Source of the DNA: Stratiolaelaps scimitus
Taxonomy: Eukaryota; Arthropoda; Arachnida; Mesostigmata; Laelapidae
Length of the DNA stretch: 64,000 bases
Direction of reading: 5' to 3'
NCBI GenBank assembly: GCA_019614645.1
Contig: JABWDB010000009.1
Span: 4,321,501-4,385,500, forward strand
Below, piece by piece: positions 48,396 through 60,180 of this stretch. The notes under the pieces were generated by a model that had not been told where the DNA came from, searched no databases, and was given only the letters and a program-made list of their open reading frames with translations. Positions within the stretch are counted from its first letter, which is position 1, and every line of letters begins with the position of its first letter. A program made the position numbers and the translations under genes.

Positions 48396-51300
48396 CTCTC
48401 TCTTGCTTGCTGGCTGGCCTTAGAGACCTGATTCTCAGCTGATCCCAATTCGTTATCGTCGTTGTCGGAAGAGGCGTACGACACCGTAATACCAAGACGG
48501 GGCTCGCCCGAGCGGCATTTAGCGTTCGGAACTAATTTGGACACAGTCAAGCGAACTGAATCAGCCCCTTCCTGGACGCTGGCGGAGGTCTGAACCGAGG
48601 ACCGACTGCTGGCTGACAGAGGGAGGTCTATTAAGTTTATTTTTTGTGTGTTCCACCCAATGTCTGTTTGTCGGTGTGGGCATCTGAGTGGTCGCACACT
48701 TGTGTACCTAACTGTGTGTGTACGCGTGAGCCCGTGATTTGTTGGATGTGAAAGCGATGCACGGTGGAGTCGCTCCGTAGTGCTTGCCCAAACGGGTTGA
48801 CGGCAGTGAATTCGATTGTTGGAGAGGACCGATCGTGCCCCCACATGGCCCCTCCTGGAAATTCTCCGCCCCTCGACGGGGGTCGTCGTCACCAGGCGGC
48901 GTTTTCCGTTCGGCGTCCTTGTCATTGTCTGGTGGACGACTCGTGGGGTTTGACTCCCCGCGTTTTCCCTGCTGCCAAAAGCGCCGCTGCCGTCACGGTT
49001 AACTTGGCCATGCGAGGCTGTGTTGTCGACTCTCGTCCGACCCAGTAGAATTCGTCGAGCAATGGCTTAGATTAGATTGGAACCGATGAACGAACTTGAC
49101 GCTCGAGGCTTGAAGCTCACGCCCCACTTGAGGAGCCGGTCGCGGGCCAGCTGTCGGTGACGCTTCGGAGCCAACGAGAACAAAGCTAAGATAGAACAAG
49201 CGATAGATAGAGACGGGGACGGGCAGGAAGGGCAAAGAAGCTGAGGCTGCTAAAATCGTTGAGAACAAGAGCAGAGCACGGGACAACTACCGAGGCGTAG
49301 GACAAAGCGGAGTGCAGACGTCGCCACTTCAACGGCGCCATTTTATGTTTTGAAGTCGTGTTGCTTGGCCGGCTTCTTTCACTGTAGAACAGAATGCTGC
49401 AGGGAGCTTACCTTCTTGTCAAGGGGAAGAAAACACCTGGATAAACCTGCTGAGCTGAAAGGGTCACCCTTTTACTGCTTGGAAGCCGGTTGGTCCTGGT
49501 GATGAGCTGGGCACAAACTGCTGACCGCAGTATCGACATTCTATTATACTTGCAAAACGTATATGCATGATCGCTGAAACCAACGTAGACTATAACCACT
49601 TATCACAACATCAAGAATATACGCACTTAAACCGATGTCGCCATCAAGCGCAGAGAATCCGTAAGACCTGCCAAAGCCACATTGCTTAACAACACAGAAA
49701 AATCGAAATGCGATCAATCAGATGCTGTTAACGCGACACTCCGTTTGAACTGTGCCAGGATCACTGATAAGGTGAGAAGTTTTTTAGGTTTTTTATATTT
49801 CAAGATATCCGGACATCGAGATTTTCTCGCTAAAGCAGAGGCTCATTTTTTCGGAATAATTAAATTAAAGTTAGACAATTTTGACTAAGCATTATTACTA
49901 TTATTATTAGACCAGAGGATGTGTATTAATCTAACTGTTCTATTTGTACTCACGTTTAGCTGTTCGGCAAAACAAGCTTAAAGGATATCAGCTTCTGGGG
50001 ACGGTCCACACCCTTGAATCCAGATTGTACTGCGCACCGTTACCGACCAGCGATTTGCCTTCATGGAGTGCAAAGTGTAACCGGAATGGTACATCTAGAA
50101 TAATGTAGACTGTTAATAGTAGTTCAATTTCTAGGTTTGTTAACTAGACAGCATTTGTCAGTACGCAAAACCGACTTCATGTCTTCGCAGACCAGTATCG
50201 GCGAGCTATTGCATATAACCTCGACGATGGAGACACGGTGATGAAAATGTTGTCGTGCTAGTCCCGAAGCTCGCCGTTCACCCTCGAGAAATGATTACAC
50301 CTTATTGACTAATCGAGGTATCTGCTTTATTCGATGTACCGGGTCTATAATCAGCACTGACAGCCTGCCGAGTATGAAGGCTGTTCCATCCAGCCACCAT
50401 CATTCACCATTCAGGATGTGGCAATCCCTGTCGACGTCGAGGCCCTGCACCTGCAGGACGGTATGTCTCGGAACTGCAGAAGGCCTGCCGTCGCTGCTGA
50501 GGACATGATTGATAGGGCTTCAGGAATCGTTGGCGATCTATCATGGCTGACGAACCATGCCTCCTCACTCGCGAGATGTACCCATGTATAAGACTCTACC
50601 GTGAAGCTACAAGTCGATTCCCATAGGCGACCCCTCCGGTGGATTTCGCTTCGACATGAAGGTATACAACGGGAACATGCCCAGTGCGGGTCCCCACAGC
50701 CAACTGTGAAATATCCTTGAAATATATAGATATAATGAGTCAGTTTGCTCGATCTCAATTCAAGAAAACTTGCTTCGTGTGCCCGGCTCTAAAATGAGTT
50801 CGACACCATTTTCTATCATAGGGTAGGGATATGTGCTTTGAGGCGTGCCACGTCTAAGGCGGGTGGGTACAATTGTCGTCCACTTTTATAATTGAATAAA
50901 CGTTATCCTAACACCGCTATAGCTTTGCAACGTAGCTCTGTTCTTGTTTATATCGGCCTATCTACGCATTATTATGATAAAACTAATTCGTAAGAAAAGA
51001 AGCTCCCGAAAATGTTAGAACATACAAAATCTCCATACTAAGTAGTTTGAGCGTAAACGGCTCGTATGCGGTATTGTTTTCAAGCCATCAAGTGGAAATG
51101 CCCTATTAGGTATCGTGAACGAAACTCTCTGTGGATCTTGGTTCAGCGATCTCCTGCTTTTTCGGCCCGTATGGACGGTTGGAAGACAAATCCAGTGGGT
51201 CGTTCACTTTGAGGCTTGCCTTTCCCTGAGGCACATCTTTATAGAGTTCGCGTAGCGAGGCAGGTGGTGCACGGTTCTGAGCATTTCGGTGGTTGAGTGG

Positions 51301-51982
51301 ACAGGCTCATCTTGCGTGCGAATTTGATTAGTTAGCAACGGCCGCTGTGATGTTACGCCAGAGGATCTCGGAGATTGGGGAACAACCCTCTCGTTTGCCC
51401 TTTGTGCGTTCTCTTATTGTAATTGCAATGGTTGTGTCTCTTGTTGGAAATGCTATTCACTGTGACCTCTTCGACTAATTAGCCGACGAGGTCCCTTAAC
51501 GATCACCGGTGCATAGGCATAAGACAAGTCATACGGGTGAACAAAAATAAATAAATCACTTGTCAGACAATCGCTTTAGCCCAACGACTGAACACATTAA
51601 ACATTGTGTTATGATAACAACCGAATATTTAATAGGAGAACATCACAATATACCGCGCACTTGTATAATAGCAAAATAAAAACCGACCTCATATCATTCT
51701 GCGCGCACACACACACACGTGTGCCAGCACAATGGCACAATTATCAAACGTCACCAGCTACTGTACTTGTCAGGTCGAAACGAAGGAAAACAGGTTCAAA
51801 ACAAGACGAAGTACAGTATTTAACAGCAGCCGCAATAGTGTATATTGCGCACCGATCGTTTATTTAGGATGTATAAACTGTGTATATGTACAATTGCTGT
51901 CGGCCCAACGATATCGCATCGTCGAAGCGGGAATCGACGAGTGCTCGTCCGTTTGCGATCTTGGTACCATTACGAAACTTTG
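47411..51982. other. No gene recognised
   Basis: A GC-richer block at 48400-49150 gives long frames on both strands, such as 188 codons at 48359-48925 (-). That one ends in RERERERERE encoded by the CT tract at 48364-48403, so it is probably spurious. A 40-bp stretch at 50861-50902 with AATTGTCGTCCACTTTTATA and a following ATTGAATAAA resembles 36591-36630. It could be the 3' end of a retroelement. Confidence 0.45.
48364..48403. repeat. (CT)n microsatellite
   Basis: About 20 CT units with one CG interruption. Confidence 0.95.
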
Positions 51983-52055
51983 TCTCGGGCTAACTCTTAG
52001 CCAACATTTAACTATTAAAACACAATTCTCCGGGCTGACCCACAGCCAACATTTT
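51983..52055 (-). repeat. Two tail-only copies of SINE family A
   Basis: TCTCGGGCTAACTCTTAGCC plus AACATTTA at 51983-52010 and TCCGGGCTGACCCACAGCC plus AACATTTT at about 52029-52055 are two copies of the SINE A 3' tail, 44 bp apart. No tRNA-like head is present on the minus strand beside them. They are either two truncated insertions, one nested near the other, or the tail region of the LINE that mobilises the SINE. Confidence 0.6.
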
Positions 52056-52985
52056 AGCTATTATATTACTATTCATTTTTGCTACTAATCGTCGTCACGC
52101 ACAAATCGAATTTCATCGTCGCTCGTCGTCTGCGTCGTCCACTCCACCATACAAATATACGCCGCGAATATTTGAACTGACCACCGTTTCCAACGCTGAT
52201 CACCATTTCCCACGTTCTCTCTGTCTTTTTGCCCATTTAAATGGAGTGGGGGGTGGGTGTTCATTGTTTTCGTCTCACAAGTGACGTGATGTAGAGCGTT
52301 CGGGAGAACACTCACGCATAGAAGTCAGCAGCACACAGAGAGCAGTTTATTATTGTTATTATTATGTAATCTAATATACTAATTAGCTGCGCCAGGTGGA
52401 TATCACAGACGGTGAAATATAGATGACATAGGAATTGGAAGGCAGGTAGCACTCGTTTTTATTTGGCTTCTACCGCCACTGAGGCTCGAAACGGTAGCCG
52501 AGCATGTCGTGTTGTATGGCGTGAGTGCATTGGCCGCGCCGTCTGTCACAGTTGCAGTGTACCTGAAAAGGAAGAAAGCAATTGGTTATTCCTCTCGTGG
52601 TGGCGGTGCTGGTAGTCGCATTGGAAACGGTGATTAGTTAGTGGTGTCGTGGTATCATCCGGAAGGCCGAGACATCAGTGTTCGTCTCATGTCTGGACGT
52701 CACCAGACCTGCGGGATAATTACTCATAGTTTGTCTATCGAGTCGAGCTAATATCAACGCCGACCCTGACGAGCGCTGTTCGGTATACCACAGTGTATAA
52801 ACATTTCATTCTTCCTTCCCGCAACACGACAACCATACCCTGCATGTGGAATAAGCAAGATCCTCATGAGGTCTTATAGATAAGATGTTAAGCACTTATT
52901 TCGATTTCCACAGATTTCCCCGTCCCGTTAGCTTTCAACGCAGCACACATAAGCGCGGCTGTAAAGTGTTCCGAAAAGGAACGAC

Positions 52986-53084
52986 ATGGATTTTGTATGT
53001 GTGCTCGCTTGTGTTGTTGCTTCCGGCGCCGTTCTCCCTGTCCCCTTCGAGACGAATAAATGGGCCCGTTCCATTTATTTATAA
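52986..53084 (+). CDS. Possible signal-peptide mini-frame or first exon
   Basis: An ATG in a favourable context (G at -3 and +4) opens 32 codons. They begin MDFVCVLACVVASGAVLPVP, a short hydrophobic core ending in small residues as in secretory signal peptides. The frame then runs FETNKW and stops at 53084. It could be the first exon of a secreted protein, but no convincing splice donor or downstream exon was found. Chance is a serious alternative. Confidence 0.15.
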   Translation: MDFVCVLACVVASGAVLPVPFETNKWARSIYL

Positions 53085-53881
53085 TCGGGGCTCGGGTTGA
53101 AAGCAGTCCCTTCTACCCGTGTAACACGTGGATGCCGAAGCGCTCGCTACCAAACAGCAGCCTGCGTCTGCATCGGCAGGCCGCAGCAGTCTTGAAGCTT
53201 TGCATTTTCCAACAGAATGCTCTCAGCTGTAGATTTTTTGCCACGCGGCAGATGTGCGCGGAGCCAGGACACCACTCGTCAGCCAAGTAGAAAGAAATTG
53301 CGGCGGTTTGCGTACCCCATCGACCTTGATGGGCCGCAGCGGGTTCTGTTTTATGGCGACCTCCCAACTGGAGCTGGTTCCCTCTCTCTCTCTCTTGCTC
53401 TCTCGCTCTCTTCGTAAATCCACCCCTTCGTCGTGTCCCGGCCGCGCGATTCTTTTTATCTTGGAAGATTCTCCGTTTTCACCAATATACCTTTGACGTT
53501 TCTGCGCCGGCGGACGAAGCTGATCGAGACAGTTTCGGCTTACGAATAATATTATATTACAGGCGGAAGAGGCAGTTTGAGGCTGAGGAAGATATAGGAC
53601 TGCTAAATGGATTTGTAGCCTTCTTCTGCTTCAGTTGAAAGGGGAATAAGGTTCGTCTCAACGTACCGTGATACTGGTACGCATCGAACGCATTTGATGC
53701 TTGTGCTTTGCGCTGTCGGCTGCTTGAAATACACGAAGCATGAAGATGAAGACGAGTGCATAATACGCGTCCTTTGACTAATTGCACCTGTTGACGACTC
53801 GCTCATATTCGTTAGCTTGCTTGCCTTTTATCGTAGATCAGCTTAAGACAAGATCTAAACATGTATATTTCATTAGGTAGA

Positions 53882-53883
<2 letters not shown>

Positions 53884-53923
<40 letters not shown>
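53884..53923. repeat. (AT)n microsatellite
   Basis: Twenty AT units. Confidence 0.95.
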
Positions 53924-53925
<2 letters not shown>

Positions 53926-55715
53926 AATCTCGTACCTTTCAGTGATATGGCGTTCATCTGGGGAACACACGACACGCATAGGCAGCCCGCGGGAAAAGGT
54001 TATTCAACGGTTATATCGAAGTGACCACCGTATCGTTATTTCGGGGCATTGTGAACTAGCGAGCACGGGAGAGCCATTATGGTGTATGCATGGGTATTTC
54101 GTTTTTTTTTAAATTACTTCTTTTTTTTCCGAAGATATACATTTGTAATTTCGAAGAGCAGACTAACACAAGTACGGTCAGACGTAAGGTTACAGCTAAG
54201 AGAATAGGGGTGCTCTAAACATATAGTTTCAAAAGGCCATCATGTTTCAAATGTTAACCTAATGCTTTACAATGTGGAAGTTTTTCTTTCTCCCATGCGT
54301 AACCTTATGTCGAAACCCAGTGTAAGCCTGTTGCTTTTGCTTGACCCACAACGTCTCCCGCCTCACTTAAAGGTTAAAGGTTGAGTGGGGTACTCGAGCT
54401 ATTTTTAGACGAGACTTGCCTCGTGGGTTCCCTATCCACAAAGACGGCTTCATTGTAATCTCGCTGGACACACCACACGCGCACCTACCGTGATTGCATG
54501 CAACGTGCTCTCCGTTGTCCTCAACGTATTTCCCACTGGGTTAAGAAGCCTACAAGCATAGGCATAATATCTATTAATAAATTCGATGGTAACAGCAAAC
54601 CCAGCTCGCGTTAGCTCGCTTCGCCGCTATTCAGTAAACACTGAACGGGCTGCCGTTCCATATGTGTTTCTCTTGTCGCCGATATGGAGTACCTTGTTCG
54701 CGGGTAATTATCGTAATGTATTTACATAATTGTCGTATCCGTGTGTGTTTCGCAAATGACTCTTTTTTTTTCTTTGTGTCGTGGCTTCTCACCACTAGCT
54801 GCTAGCAAGCACCTCCGACAGGTGTGCAACCTCTCGTGTACCTGCTGATCTAATATACGCTCCTAACAAACCTCTACAAGGGATAAAGGCGAACGATGCC
54901 GCCAGTAGCGCAGACAAATACGTGCGACGACCCTGAACAAACGCCTACACGAGCCTCGCGTACTAACAGCTCAACTCGCTGCTAGCGAAGAAAGCATCAC
55001 GCATTTGAAGTAGGTAGACCGACCTGGATCCCGCAAAGCCGATGAGGCGCGGCCTGCTATCCTGCAACCTGCCGCCCATGAGACGGATATGATACCGCAC
55101 AATATAGGCGCGTCTCTGCCATCAGCAGCGAAGCAGGTATGTGGATGGCGGGTGGGCGATTGGATGGAAGAGCACAATCGTCTGACACTTTACGATACAT
55201 ACTGCATAATCATACGGGTTTGCATAATAAACGGGTGTCACCTCTGTCCGTCGCCACACTTCGCCACGAAGCGTAAGAGCACAAGCGCAGGTGATGCTGG
55301 ACTCGGAAGGCCGCGGCAGGGGTAGTTCAGGGGGGCTGGGACCGTGGGAACGTAGAGGGTGCACAGGCGTGAATATATAACGTAAAATCATCACCACCAC
55401 AAAAAGCTACCCCGCCGAAAATTTGAGATATGTTCGATGCTGTCTGATCCCCCAGAGGATTTGGCTTGGTCACAAATGCGGACGTCGGCGATGACCAGGC
55501 CTCGAGCGTCGAGTTGCGCAGCTGGAGGGTGACACATTACAGGGTAACAGCTACAACGTCAGGGTGGCGGCCAAATCAAGCGGCGTACATTTGTACGATG
55601 CACTGTCCAGGGCTGTGTGATGATCGTAGATGTATCATAGTTCTTCCAATATGTATCATACCTGGCTTTTGTGTCCCCTTGATCCCCTTGGACTTGTTTA
55701 TGATTGCCAGATACG

Positions 55716-55829
55716 ACCGGTAAAAGGAAAGTAAAGGTGGCTCCGATAGGGCCCCGTAGTAGTGCCTAATTAGTGAGCGGCTAGGGCCTGTCACATAGGG
55801 GACCGGCTGAGAGTCCGCTCAAGAAATAC
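55716..55829 (+). mobile_element. SINE family B copy, diverged
   Basis: The plus strand reads ACCGGTAAAAGGAAAG, then TAAAGGTGGCTCCGATAGGG, then GGCCTGTCACATAGGGGAC, then GAGAGTCCGCTCAAGAAA. It aligns with the copies at 8596-8715 and 32828-32956 but is the most diverged. No target duplication is visible, so it is probably the oldest. Confidence 0.75.
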
Positions 55830-55983
55830 TTCTCGCTTATGCGTCTGTTATAATAGACCTGTTAATTTATATAGCGAACAGATTCCAACAGTTAATACCG
55901 AGCAAGGTAGTAACAATTAGTCTTGTCAGGATGAGATCAACTCACTAATATCTCTCTAACGGTCTATTAACAATAAAGGACCA

Positions 55984-56574
55984 TCACATAAACAAAGAGA
56001 TGTAGACGTTTAAGATGGCTCTAAACCGTTCACTACTTACAACAACATGGTGTGTTGGCGATTGGTATTCGTCGAAGACAATCCTGCATTTAAACCTCAA
56101 CTGGAGTTGGTGAAGTTCACCTACACGATTCTGGAGTTCATGAAAGTCCTCTTCAGTTAGAAACACGACCGTGTGATGTTGGATAGGCCGGCCGAGATAC
56201 TGCGTCGGTCGTAATCGCTGGAGCGGCGGTGGCAGGTGTACCTGCTGCTGTGTTGATGGTTGCCCCTGAGCTTGTTCAGGCCGCCCCTGAAGTTGTTCCG
56301 GTCGCCTCTGAAGATGTTCCGGTTGCACCGGAGGTTGCCCCGATTGGCTCTGAAGTTGTTCCCGGCGCATCCGGTGCTGCTGTGGGCATTCCACCAGCTC
56401 CTGTTGGTCATCCTGTTCTCGCTGTTGGTCACCCTGGCGGTTGTCCACCGGAACATCATCGTCGCCTTCGGAATTCTCCTCCACCGAGAAGTATTCGTCC
56501 TCACCCGAAGAGCTGGACATTTTGTCCTTCTGATTCACACCGTCTGCCATCGCGCGGGGGTCGATAACGTCCAC
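55984..56574 (-). CDS. Hypothetical protein with acidic N-terminus, Q/P-rich repeats and a compact C-terminus
   Basis: A 196-codon frame without stops. The first ATG is at 56574. The ATG at residue 9 (56550) has a better context (G at -3 and +4) and may be the real start. Residues 20-43 are serine and acid rich (SSSSGEDEYFSVEENSEGDD). Residues 45-125 are rich in Q, R, P and E, with about 30-bp DNA repeats giving PEQLQ/PEHLQ-like units. Residues 138-195 read like a folded domain: FLTEEDFHELQNRVGELHQL, then CRIVFDEYQSPTHHVVVSS, then ERFRAILNVY. A strand-strand-helix end is reminiscent of KH-like folds, but that is only an impression. No transposon motif is seen. Frames on the other strand stay open here because of the repeats. 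Confidence 0.5.
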   Translation of the reverse strand: MDVIDPRAMADGVNQKDKMSSSSGEDEYFSVEENSEGDDDVPVDNRQGDQQREQDDQQELVECPQQHRMRREQLQSQSGQPPVQPEHLQRRPEQLQGRPEQAQGQPSTQQQVHLPPPLQRLRPTQYLGRPIQHHTVVFLTEEDFHELQNRVGELHQLQLRFKCRIVFDEYQSPTHHVVVSSERFRAILNVYISLFM

Positions 56575-56666
56575 GTCATATGTTCCGCGACAATACCCGG
56601 AAACTCACTGGAAGAGGAAATCTACATGCGTTGAATTTGCTTTGTCTGAGGATAGTCACAAATCAT

Positions 56667-56770
56667 GTCGTCTGGCGGTTAAGCGCGCCTCACTAGAACG
56701 GGAGGCGATATTCAGCTGCTACCATATGCATTTAAATCATGGAGGAAATCCCGCGGCCACTATTCGAACC
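56667..56770 (+). pseudogene. tRNA-Ser-like relic or tRNA-derived SINE head
   Basis: GTCGTCTGGCGGTTAAGCGC at 56667 resembles the 5' half of a serine tRNA with box A. GCCTCACTAGAACGGGAGGC then forms an anticodon-like stem and loop containing CTAGAA. A TTCGAACC B-box-like motif occurs only at 56762, about 35 bp too far away. The 3' acceptor strand is absent. It cannot be a working tRNA; it may be a decayed pseudogene or the head of another SINE. Confidence 0.35.
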
Positions 56771-58894
56771 GCGAGGCGAAGAGGCGGATGCACACATAGG
56801 TGAACCCGTGTACCTGTGGACACAAGAAGGTGCAAGGGGTCACGGCTGACGATAAACGACCGGCGCCAGATGTGATGGGGGTGGTATTTCAATAAAAATG
56901 ACCAAGCACTGCTGTCTAGTGGTAATGCGAAATGGGCTGATAAGCACTTTGCTGGAATTCACAGCAAATTCGTCATACGGCGTAGAATCGAGCATGATCA
57001 GAAATTGGCAAACTGCACAGCGATTGATGTACGGCGGACGACGCTCAGGGATGTACTTAAAATGTTCACTCAAATTCAAGTAATAGCGACTCACCGACGA
57101 CGAAGAATAGATCCGCGTCGATAGTCCAGCTACAGGTTGATTAATAGCGTATGACCACAGCGAGTAACACTGTCACTGTATCATGAAGATACGCGAAATT
57201 GCCTAACTGAGGAGTAGCTCTGCCCGGAGAGCTATAGGGCCCAGGCATCCGTAAGTTTGTGCCCATCGTTTTGGTGAGATTGGTTGAACAATTTCGCCCG
57301 GCTAGCTACGAGGTGAGGCCCTGGTGAGAAGGCATAATAAGGTTAATAATGCCAGAGACGGCATATCCCGCGGGCTCTCCTAGACTGCGCGTTATCCCAG
57401 CTAGCATGTCGGAACCGAAGAACTCGTTTAGCAATAGCTGTGGGCGTGCCAGTATAGTTATGGTTACTACTATAGTTAGCCGTTCATCAGTATCAACAAA
57501 GCAAACTGCAGCTGGCTAGCTGACCAATGAACGAAACGGACCGAGGCCGTGTGATACAGATTTCACGAGTGTCCTGTGTGCGTGGCTGTCTCGCACTTGT
57601 TACGCAGGTAGGCATATTCGCCAGAGCTGCCCAACCACACCCAACAACGTTCAGCACGTTACGAAACGCTGATACACAGAAACCTATTGACGTTAATTAA
57701 ATTTGCGAACATGCCAACGATAGTAATAACAATATCCTATAAATATATATATATATATTAAGGTATGTAGGGTTTGTGTGTGCCCAATGTACTCATAGGG
57801 TAGGCCCTTGCTATGAATAGGTCCACACAATACAATTGTAACGTGGCATTCACCTATGAAAAACACAGTGGCTGTTTATACGCAATTCGATTGTGTCTCC
57901 CGATCGTGTCTGTGTGTATCTACTTCATTGCGCACTACAGCATAAACACGATCTTGAAATAACGGATGTAGATAGAACTTCGTCGTAGGCTTCTAAGCTC
58001 AGTTGGTTTGAGAGAACAGTGATTGATTAGGCTAAATCGCTGGCCATCCAACGAGCGCCAGAACAGCTCAAATCAGCATTACGTCAAATCGAACAGGACT
58101 CGTATGCTGCGTGTACATCGATGCATAATTGTCGGCAGAATATCAGGATGACGTTTAGATTCGGTTCACGGTTATATAGACATTCTCAAATATGACAATA
58201 CACGACATATATATATATATCGTTATTATAGTATCCTAGAGAAGTTGAACACTTCATATATTTACCTGCCTTTACAATTCACTTCACAAACTTCCGATTT
58301 AGGTCCACATGCGCGTTCTTGGGTGGAGTTCATTCGGAAGCTTGAATTTCGAACGACCAAATCAGATACTGCCATCCAAGCCACCGGTGGCAACACACTG
58401 CATTAGCATTGTGCGATGCGCGCATTAACACAAGCGCCAAATTTCGAATTCATAATCACACATAGCCCGATATATAACAATGGAGCAAAATTCAAGCAGT
58501 TCATTTGTGACTGCGGCCGTGTCGCCGCGGAAATCACGAAATCACCTCTTGTGGCCGCTTTGACCAACGACCACTGGGCTAATTACGTCAACCGCCTGTA
58601 CTGCCCTTGCACAGTTGGCCGAGGCGCACTGAACACTTTGATGCAGGTGAGTTGACGAGCTCTCAACTTGCCGCTTGATCGCCAGTTTAATATCAACCGC
58701 ACGAGCATGAGTTGATGTTCGGCACCACCGATTCGAACGATTGTGCCGCTATTCCGCGCCACTAGAGCCGCGTAGCATCGATATCCAGGGACCGTTATTG
58801 CCAAGCTCTGCCGTGTGCCGTCTGTCTCTCTGTCATACATTAAATAAATACAAACACACACAGACACATATACTCTCTACCAACTATTTTCTTT

Positions 58895-58930
58895 TCTCTC
58901 TCTCTCTCTCTCTCTCTCTCGCTCTCTCTC
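58895..58930. repeat. (TC)n microsatellite
   Basis: About 18 TC units with one CG interruption. Confidence 0.95.
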
Positions 58931-59905
58931 TAAAAACAACCGGAACGAAGGTCGTTTTCTAACGCACAACTCTCCGATATCCGCATGTCGCTCTGCTGTG
59001 ATTCGCAACAGCGTACCTCAATTTCATCGTTACATATTACTCATTCAACGACATTGATCTCTGCCGAAATCCACCACGCGCAGTTGTGTTTTGGCTTGGC
59101 CGCTCCTTGTCCATGCCGCCGCCGCCGCTGCTGCCAGCCGTCTATATAACTGTTCGTGTGTTGTGATTACCACTCGCGGTCGCGGTAGTGGAAAACATAC
59201 ACTCGGCAGACGCATGGTCAGATAGATACGTATGTCTCATCTATTTCTTGTTATTTTTGGTGCCCTTTCTCAAATGTGGTGGCACCGTGCAGACCTCTCA
59301 CATTATGTTGACTACCTAGCGCGCACGAGGCGCGTCGAAGCCATACATGTGTCCGTTCAGGTCAATATCTGAACCGAGTCAATATCTCTGCAACACGATG
59401 TTGAAATCGACAGCGATGTCTGTTTACGTTAGGGGTCCTCTGACGGAGGATTCTGGCCGTCGAGACGGCCACATGCGTGTGTTGTGTGCTGGTGTTTCCG
59501 ATGGAAGAGGATAGCAAAGACAGATTATGACATTCGTTTCACTACGAGTACTGCTGCCACCGCCGCCATGAACACGGACAGCACACGGCTCTCTCAACGG
59601 ATGAAGCTGAAACTTGAGGGAGATGAAAATGGAATCGAACGGTTGATTGTGTGCGTTACCCGCTGCAGACAACAGCTACAGAGTCGGTCTCGGCTCAGCC
59701 TAACTTGTCGTTGTTGTTGTGTTGTGGTTGTTGTATACCTATGACTCGAGATACGAGGCGTTGACGATAAATAATTTCGCAGCCGATGAAAATCTCTCCG
59801 CGTTTCTCTGTTCGAGACCGACGTGAGAAATAAAGGTGGAGTCCTTCCCTCTGCCCGTCCACTACGTCCCCTCTCTACTCACTATTCGGTACCAAGAGGA
59901 AAACC

Positions 59906-59926
59906 AGAGAGAGAGAGAGAGAGAGA
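59906..59926. repeat. (AG)n microsatellite
   Basis: About ten AG units. Confidence 0.9.
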
Positions 59927-60180
59927 TCGCTCCGATTAATAAATAACTCCTCCACGTTCTTATCGTCGGTGTCGCGCTAATAATCGATGCCACATCAACT
60001 CTGTATTTGTCCCTTTTCTTTAGAAAGTCATTATAATTAAATTAAATATGCTTATATCTGGATGATTATATATAAGCCCTTTATATTGAGCCGGAATGTG
60101 AAACGCTACATTGATAGAACCTGACGTTATTCGTGGGAGATTTTCGTAGGATCAATGTCAATGACGCACTTAGCCAGCCA

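Larger units (their letters stand above)
52056..55715. other. No gene recognised apart from a short signal-like frame
   Basis: AT tract at 53884-53923. Poly-T-rich patches lie at 54100-54130 and 54764-54775. A 33-codon frame with a secretory-signal look is annotated separately at 52986-53084. Confidence 0.45.
56771..60180. other. No gene recognised; simple repeats
   Basis: AT tracts at about 57741-57758 and 58207-58220, a CT tract at 58895-58930 and a GA tract at 59906-59926. The frame at 58416-58655 ends at ATGCAG|GTGAGT (58641-58652), a perfect splice-donor string, but nothing else supports an exon. Confidence 0.45.

Noticed and set aside
48359..48925. 188-codon minus-strand frame
   Set aside because: It ends in an RE repeat encoded by a CT microsatellite, lies in GC-richer sequence with open frames on both strands, and shows no domain.
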